From Allacma fusca (taxonomy: Eukaryota; Arthropoda; Collembola; Symphypleona; Sminthuridae): a stretch of 64,000 bases of DNA. A program made the translations under genes and the position numbers. Shown in pieces: positions 57,779 through 64,000 of this stretch. The stretch is taken from the NCBI GenBank assembly GCA_947179485.1, contig OX359246.1, forward strand, positions 57,081,632 to 57,145,631. The letters are read 5' to 3'. How positions within the stretch are numbered: the first letter of the stretch is position 1; each line of letters opens with the position of its first letter. The notes beneath the pieces are model-generated. The model made no database searches. It was not told the DNA's origin and saw nothing but the letters and a program-made list of their open reading frames with translations.

Positions 57779-57786
57779 GTTTGTAG

Positions 57787-59330
57787 CGGCATCCGCCGTC
57801 GTAATTGAGTGCGAGTGAACACGAAACGCCCAGGTATGGGGCGATCTACTAGTTTCCCTTGAAATGGAAAATTGCCAAACGAGTTTCGCGCCTATGGGGG
57901 AGTCAATATTCGACGAGAACAGCCAGGGGTAATACATCATTCGCCAACAAACAGGCAAAATTTTTACCCGGGTGTAACTTGAACACACGCGAGGCGCTAG
58001 AATCCCTTTACATGAGTGAATCCCTACATAATGAAAGTTATCAATCGAAATTTCGAAATTGCTGCAAAAATGAAATAATTAAAAGTACATTTTTCGACCA
58101 AGCTTCAAATTGTTTTTGCCAAGAATAAGCGTTATCTCAACTTTCAAAAATTCAGTTTTCGAAAAAAATCCTGGCTTCGCTTTAATATTTTCAACACGAT
58201 GTCCTCAATTTTGAACGCAGGATATTAATCTGCTTTTTGAAAAAATTGAAAATAAATTTGCTAAGACATGGGGAAATTGAATTCTATATAGTTAACCATC
58301 GCTCCCTATATCAGCAGGTATAAATATATACCATTCCCACCTCAGGTTGTGTACATTCTGCTCATGCTGTACAATTGTCGAAACATTTCTTGGTAAAGAA
58401 TTTTGTTGCAGATCTACCAGTATTTTCAAAGCAATCGGTTCATAAAATACAAAAGTTATGAACGATTTTCTAAACTAAATTGGAAATAAGGGGGTTTAAC
58501 TGAAGAGAAGCCACTTCACCGTCCATACGGAGGGAGAACTTTACCTAACTCGATTGAATGGTAAGAATCGGATGTGGGATAAATTCCCGATAAATTTATT
58601 TACTTCGACGAAGTCACCTTTCTCCATGACTACTTCTCTTACAAGAAGGCAAAAGCAATCCAAAATCTTCTGCTAGTAAACAGATTGACTTTTTCGGGAA
58701 TTCAGAATGGTCTGAAACTCTCAACTGTTGAGCAAGTGAGCACTATGTGGAAGTCAACTTGAAATGCGACGCATTCTGATTGAGAAATTTTCCACCAATG
58801 ACGCCAAAATAAATGACGTGCACGAAGTATTAATTCAGAAGATGGAATTCTCGACAATTCACACTGATGATTACCAGAAGCTCCAGTAGTCATATCTGGG
58901 AAGATTGGACCAAATTAGGAATGGTACAAGGGATCTAACGTCTTTCAGAATTTTTTCATCCTGGTCATAATTTCTGTAATAATAATATTTTATATAATTA
59001 ATTTAATACTAATATTAATATAATTTATGATTGTGGACCGATTGCCTTGAATAATTTTTTTGCGAACAATGAAGCGATTTTCACAATTGTACAGTATGAT
59101 TGGATCCTGGAGAACCTAAGGGACTATAGTTATTAATACCCTGTATATTTTCTTAATGTTCATTGGATTATTATTGAAGGTAATCGTCAAGAATGTATTA
59201 ATGGATCAACCATGAGTTTATGCAACCCCAGTAAGTTATCGACTTCCTTGGAGTATGTACGTTAATAGGATTTTGTACTCGCAGTAGGAAGTTATTGGTC
59301 ATTATGTCGAAATGAAGAAACTTATTTTTA
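57787..59330. other. Intergenic, possible decayed coding fragments
   Basis: Around 58500-58890 the sequence is less AT-rich and short broken frames (for example MRRILIEKFSTNDAKINDVH on plus, near 58760) look like an old gene or transposase fragment, but stops interrupt them and no family is recognised. Confidence 0.35.
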
Positions 59331-59338
59331 TATTCAAT

Positions 59339-60254
59339 CATACTTGCATCCGTTCAGTTCATAAAAAAGTGAACTGAACTGAACTAGCCCTTATTCTTAT
59401 TGTTTTTGAATGAACTTGAACGAACTAGCTAAATGCAAACTTTTGATTGAATGAATTTGAATTGAACTCAGAAGAACTTATTTTGAATGTGAACGAACGT
59501 TCATCATACGTTCAGTAACGCAAATTGAACTGAATTGAACTTAAGAGTCAGGGTTTGAATATAAGTTCATATGATCATGAACACAAAACGAATATTATGC
59601 ATGTATTCCTAAATTGCATGATCAAACATTTTATTTTTGTAGTCTTAAAAGCTAGAACCCAGGTTTTTGGTTATCCATTTCAATGACATTAAATTACAAA
59701 TCAATCAAATTGCTTACATGCAAACAGACGTTTACATTCAAGAACGAGTATTCAGCACATTTTAGTCGAAGTCGCATGAATTAAAAAGCCCCATAATTGT
59801 AAGCAGAGTTATATGATTTATTAATTTGGAAGCGCTTGGTTTTTTTACCCTGATTGTTTATCAGAAAGCTCAAAGTCAATCCTGCTTTCAAAACACCGGA
59901 GTTTTGAAAGCAGTTATTTAATCAGTCATTTTGCAAAAAATCGTGCTTCAGTCACAGTTCCGAGTTATAAAAATAAAACTAAATGTCACTTAAATATGTC
60001 GTAATTGTCACGCTAATGACAGATAAAGTGAACTGAACTGAACGACTTAAAAGTATATAATGCATTGAATTGAACTTTGAAAAAATTCTGCAAGGATAAA
60101 CTTAACTGAATGTAACGACTGGAAATTACGCAGTGAATTGAACTGAACTACGACAGGATTTTAACAAGGGGAATTGAACTTGACTGAACGGCACGAAAAA
60201 TTTTCGGGTGTGAATCTAACTGAATTTGAACTTTGGATCAAAACTGCAAGTATG
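59339..60254. mobile_element. hAT-like MITE (916 bp) with TGAACTGAAC subterminal repeats
   Basis: Termini CATACTTGCA and TGCAAGTATG are a perfect 10-bp inverted repeat, flanked by TATTCAAT on both sides (59331-59338 and 60255-60262). The subterminal zones are packed with TTCAGTTCA and TGAACTGAAC words. No coding frame. Confidence 0.85.
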
Positions 60255-60262
60255 TATTCAAT

Positions 60263-61172
60263 TACCCCTGATAAATTAGCACATAACTTGTAACAGTAAT
60301 ACAGTGATCAATTATTGATTCAATTTCCACAAACAGGAATGGACCATAAGAAGGAAAAGACACTTTAATGATTACGAATTATTTGAAAACCATGCAATAT
60401 TAGGGATGAAAGTTATTTCTATTTATGTACATACTCAGGATTGGAAATTAGTACTAATCCCTTATTAACGCTTGTAAAACAGTTTTTTGTTTAATTTCTA
60501 AACCCAAAAATAATTTATTATAACATTTCTGGATTTCGATAATACTACGCTAATATAATTACATTCTATGACTATCCTTAACTGAAAAGAAATACAGTTG
60601 TAATTTTGTTTTAAAATATTTTCTGTTCATTCCTAGCATTGACTTTAGTACACGGACAAACTTGCAGAGTGAGTTAAATATTTGCTTCTTGAGTATTTAT
60701 GGATTGATGAAGTCCCGTTCAACCCCATTACTTCTATCAAAAAATACCCGCGTAAAGAATTCACACAAACCGCTGTTTCACAAGAGAGGAATTTCAATAA
60801 TTACATGTTAAATATCTATGTATGTATAAGTATGATGCTTTCAAAATTATATTATTATTTTGTTCCAAAATAAAACTGTAACCACCTTTGGGTAAGGCGT
60901 TCTACTTTATGTGTAACACAAGAAATACAAAAATCATCTATACAGTAAACGTGTAAGAAAATAGGCTGTTGTACATACGCAGAATTTGTCAAGACTGATT
61001 GTGAGTAATAATATATGTACAATCAACCACTTATGTAATTAGCATAATTTATCCCACGAGCTTTGTAATTAGGTTTAATAAAAAACTCCAACCCGACGAA
61101 AACTAGCAGTAGACTTACACAAAATATTAGTCACACAGCCATTCCAAACCATTTTCCAGTTATATAAACAAA
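60263..61172. other. Intergenic, 5' flank of chemoreceptor-like gene E
   Basis: No repeat recognised. TATATAAA at 61161-61168 is too near the ATG (61173) to be its TATA box. The 60682-60873 open frame is unsupported. Confidence 0.4.
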
Positions 61173-62389
61173 ATGCATACAAAAACTACATTGAAATTGT
61201 TTGGGATATTTCTCAAAATCCAGTTCCTACTGAAGATTAGCCCCTACAGATGGAACAAGCACACTCAGTCAATTGAGCTCAAATATTCAAAACTTCGAAG
61301 AGCATTTATTTACCTGATATTTATTTGGAGGCTAGTAACAGCAAGTTGGATAGAATTAAACGCTGGTATTGGTTTTCAAAAGGATTCGGGCCGTTCCATG
61401 ACCACAAAAATCATTGATTTTGTCATAGGAGAGTGGTTGCCACTAGCAGTTACATTTACCATCAATGGTTTGCTCAATCGACTGCACGAAATACGCGTTT
61501 TTATCAATAGCTATCTCAGATTTAACCGGGAGGCAGCACTGACATTTTTAGGGACCTCTACACCTGTAAAAACAGATTACTGTGAGGTGTTCCTCCTACT
61601 TTTTTTACAAACCCTGCTGTTTAATACGGCAATCGGAATAGCATTGTTTTTGCTTGATCCAGGCAACTCTCGATACACTTATAATTTCTTTTTCGAAGAA
61701 TCGAGCTGGATTCGTTTCCCATGGTCACTTCTTGAATATTACTTTTGGATGGGCATCTGCTGCCCATTTTTTTTAGCATTCATCATCATTTGGATGTACA
61801 CGCAATCAACCACGTATTGGCTGAAGCAAATTCAGTATGGATAATTGAATCATATAAGCATGATTAACATAACCTTAACATAATTGTGACTTAAATTGAT
61901 GATCTATGACATTGCAGGTTCAACAGCAACGAAAAGTTTAAACGTGACCCGAAAAATGTGATCAAGTTATTTAAGCAAATTCAAATCCTCAACGCACAAT
62001 TCAACGTTTGCTTCTCCACGTTGACTTTTCCTATGTTTGTTTTTTTCAATATAACCATGCATGCTACTATGATCTTCATATCATTGCGCTGTTATCATTT
62101 CCTACCGTTTTACTTTTACCAAGCAATGGTTAGTTGGTCAATATTTTACATACCTTTAGAATGCATTCTGTACACTCTCCTGGGCAACGTCAACTACTGG
62201 TCTACGAACTTTGTCAAATCTTGGATGGATGTTCTGGGACCTAAGGATCGAAAAGTTCTTCAAGGTTTCTTGCCTCTGGGGATACGAGTAGGGAGTCTTT
62301 ACGTGGTGCAAAGGACAACAATTCTCACGTTTTATCATATCCTCGCAAGTATCACATTTCAGGCTTTGCTGTTAGCGGAAGACGTTTAG
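61173..62389 (+). CDS. Seven-transmembrane chemoreceptor-like protein E
   Basis: Two exons, 61173-61834 and 61918-62389, joined GT-AG in phase (CA + G), giving 377 residues. Hydrophobic segments lie at about residues 46-62 (AFIYLIFIWRLVTASW), 87-105, 141-160 (VFLLLFLQTLLFNTAIGIAL), 186-210 and, in exon 2, around FPMFVFFNITMHATMIF and MVSWSIFYIPLECILYTLLG. The end has GIRVGSLYVVQRTTILTF, clearly related to GIRVGSFRTLERTSSPEY of genes A and B, so it is a distant member of the same family with a different exon structure (the A/B introns are absent). Likely a sensory-neuron membrane receptor. AATAAA at 62627-62632. Intact. Confidence 0.72.
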
Positions 62390-63295
62390 AAAAAGGTAAT
62401 CAACACCAACACGACGAGAATCTTTCAAATAGGCACACAAAATCTGTAGAAGAAACAAATTATAGTATAAATGCATAGACGTTAAAATTTAGCCCAACAA
62501 TACTGATGGCTGGACAATTTTTCACAGTTAAGCCTTCCTAGCACGATGTTTACAATCTTGTAGGAAAACAATTCTTCTTAATAGTATATTAATTCATTCA
62601 TGTGTTTCATCTGTAAATTAGTAATGAATAAAGAGTTGTTAAACCTTCCTCATTGCTGAGGACAAATAATCCTGAGAATAAATTCCATGGACACAGATCA
62701 TGGAATTGGCAATGAGTCGGTAACTTGTACGGACAATTTTAACGGATTTCAGGTTTGTTGCAAGTTGCAATCATATGCTTCAGCAATTTACTTACATTGG
62801 ATTCTTGAGAAACGTATTGCAGCTTGTGCAAAAATACTTTGCGTGAAGATTGTTTTCAAGATTTTATTTGGGAATATGAATTCAAACAAATTAATTAGTT
62901 ATCTAATTCTAGGCCGAAAACAAGTGCCGCTTTTGGGCGACTTTGGACAAGTGTGAAATATCAAAGTTATAATCATGCTGGTGAAAAGTATTTTGAGCCA
63001 AATAATTTATTTGAAATACATTTGACATGCCATTGAGAGGAAGTAAATACTTAAAACTTTTGTACTTACAGGCCTTTAAAGTTCTAGCAAAAAATACTTG
63101 CCCACTGATTGCAACTTTAAATTACAAAATACTAAATATTTTGTGGTCTGAAAAACGTTTTTGAAAATACTGCATAGCTCTGCGTATTTATTATATAGAC
63201 AATTCGTTCTTTGTAACATTATCTCTTTATTGTATTTCTATGCCCAGTATTCACATTGCGTGTACTCTCAATGAAACTTGTCATGTAGCAAAAGT
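62390..63295. other. 3' flank of gene E, nothing else recognised
   Basis: Holds the poly(A) signal named for gene E. The 62687-62956 open frame shows no motif. No RNA gene seen. Confidence 0.4.
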
Positions 63296-63299
63296 GTTC

Positions 63300-63435
63300 G
63301 ACCATCCTACATACTTTTAGGATGTTTATAGGGTGCGAGGATTTTATTAATTAAATAGGCTTGTAGAATTGTCAAAATAGTGTAAGAATATACACTTAAA
63401 GCCTATCCTACAAAATAGGTACGCTCAGCCGTCGA
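63300..63435. mobile_element. CCTATCCTAC-family MITE, short copy in reverse orientation
   Basis: CATCCTACATAC, TATAGGGTGCGAGGATTTTATT, AATAGGCTTGTAG, TACACTTAAAGCCTATCCTAC and AAAATAGGTA mirror the 33436 and 51590 copies on the opposite strand. No target duplication matched. Confidence 0.65.
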
Positions 63436-63558
63436 AGAATTATAGACATATATGCAGGTTATTGAATGGATGTCATTTTCATTTAATGACACATGGAACC
63501 GGCAACATGAAAGTTAAAGAATAATCTACACCCACTTACAGATTGTATGTTTTATGGT

Positions 63559-63820
63559 CAGAGGTGTGGAATATTTCGAAATATTGTATTTGAAATAGTA
63601 TTTAAAATACATTTAGTATTTCGTATTTGGTATTTTTCTAGCCGTAAATTGTTTACGGTATTTTGTATTTCGTATTTTGTCAGCACCAACATGTCCACGG
63701 TATTTTATATTTCGTATTTTGAAGATTACGAACTTGATAGTATTTTGTAGTTATTTATCTTCTAAAATTTACCTAGTAAGTATTTCAAATACAATATATG
63801 TTTTGAAATACATGACTCTG
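63559..63820. mobile_element. Candidate hAT-like MITE with TATTTCGTATTT repeats
   Basis: The left end CAGAGGTGTGG and the right end CATGACTCTG have the hAT-like CAGAG.../...CTCTG form. The inside is built from GTATTTCGTATTT and reverse words. The flanks TTTATGGT and GCAATTGT do not match, so ends are uncertain. Open frames 63547-63750 and 63677-63886 are repeat artefacts. Confidence 0.4.
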
Positions 63821-64000
63821 GCAATTGTTAAGGTCGTCTTTAAAACATGCTCAAATAAATATTTTAAATGTAAAACAACTATTTAAAACATTTTTAAATG
63901 AGTTTTTGAAACCTATTGGACGGGTTTGAAGAAAATACTGTACTATATAAATACATAAAATTCAATGTATCTGAGAACTATGAAGCTAGCTAAATTAGTG

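Noticed and set aside
61161-61168. TATATAAA as a TATA box for gene E
   Set aside because: Only a few bases before the ATG, which leaves no room for a transcription start.

Overview
The window is AT-rich eukaryotic nuclear DNA. It has short GT-AG introns (about 50-250 bp), metazoan protein families, seven-transmembrane chemoreceptor-like genes, DM4/DM12 genes, a BEL/Pao gag remnant and many hAT-like elements. It most resembles an arthropod, and a springtail (Collembola) is my best guess, but the lineage is inferred. Start codons below are ATG unless stated; exon joins were read by eye from splice signals, reading phase and comparison of paralogues.

Layout. 0-5 kb: decayed BEL/Pao gag and a long tandem repeat. 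5-20 kb: two paralogous serine-carboxypeptidase (CPVL-like, S10) genes, both lacking the catalytic Ser and His, separated by a nested hAT-like element, a tRNA-derived SINE candidate, a 24-bp satellite and a decayed transposase fragment. 21-24 kb: a convergent pair of DM4/DM12 paralogues. 25-57 kb: a duplicated chemoreceptor/acid-phosphatase array. It has two intact seven-exon histidine acid phosphatases at its ends, two intact three-exon chemoreceptors, two chemoreceptor pseudogenes, and flanks that recur between copies. Inside the array lies a block of about 9.3 kb (36.8-46.05 kb) missing from the paralogous position near 53.6-53.8 kb. It carries GC-rich minisatellites, a zinc-finger/OTU-protease/transposase-like gene and, head to head with it, a VPS4-like AAA ATPase gene with one in-frame stop. 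57-64 kb: further hAT-like elements and a divergent two-exon chemoreceptor-like gene.

Functionally the intact genes point to secreted, endolysosomal or membrane proteins (acid phosphatases with a tail that could be a lysosomal signal, inactive carboxypeptidase relatives, chemoreceptors). The most unusual part is the 9.3-kb block. The most secure structural results are six non-autonomous hAT-like insertions with readable 8-bp target duplications; one has its empty site visible in a paralogous copy, and one interrupts the OTU/transposase gene in an exon.
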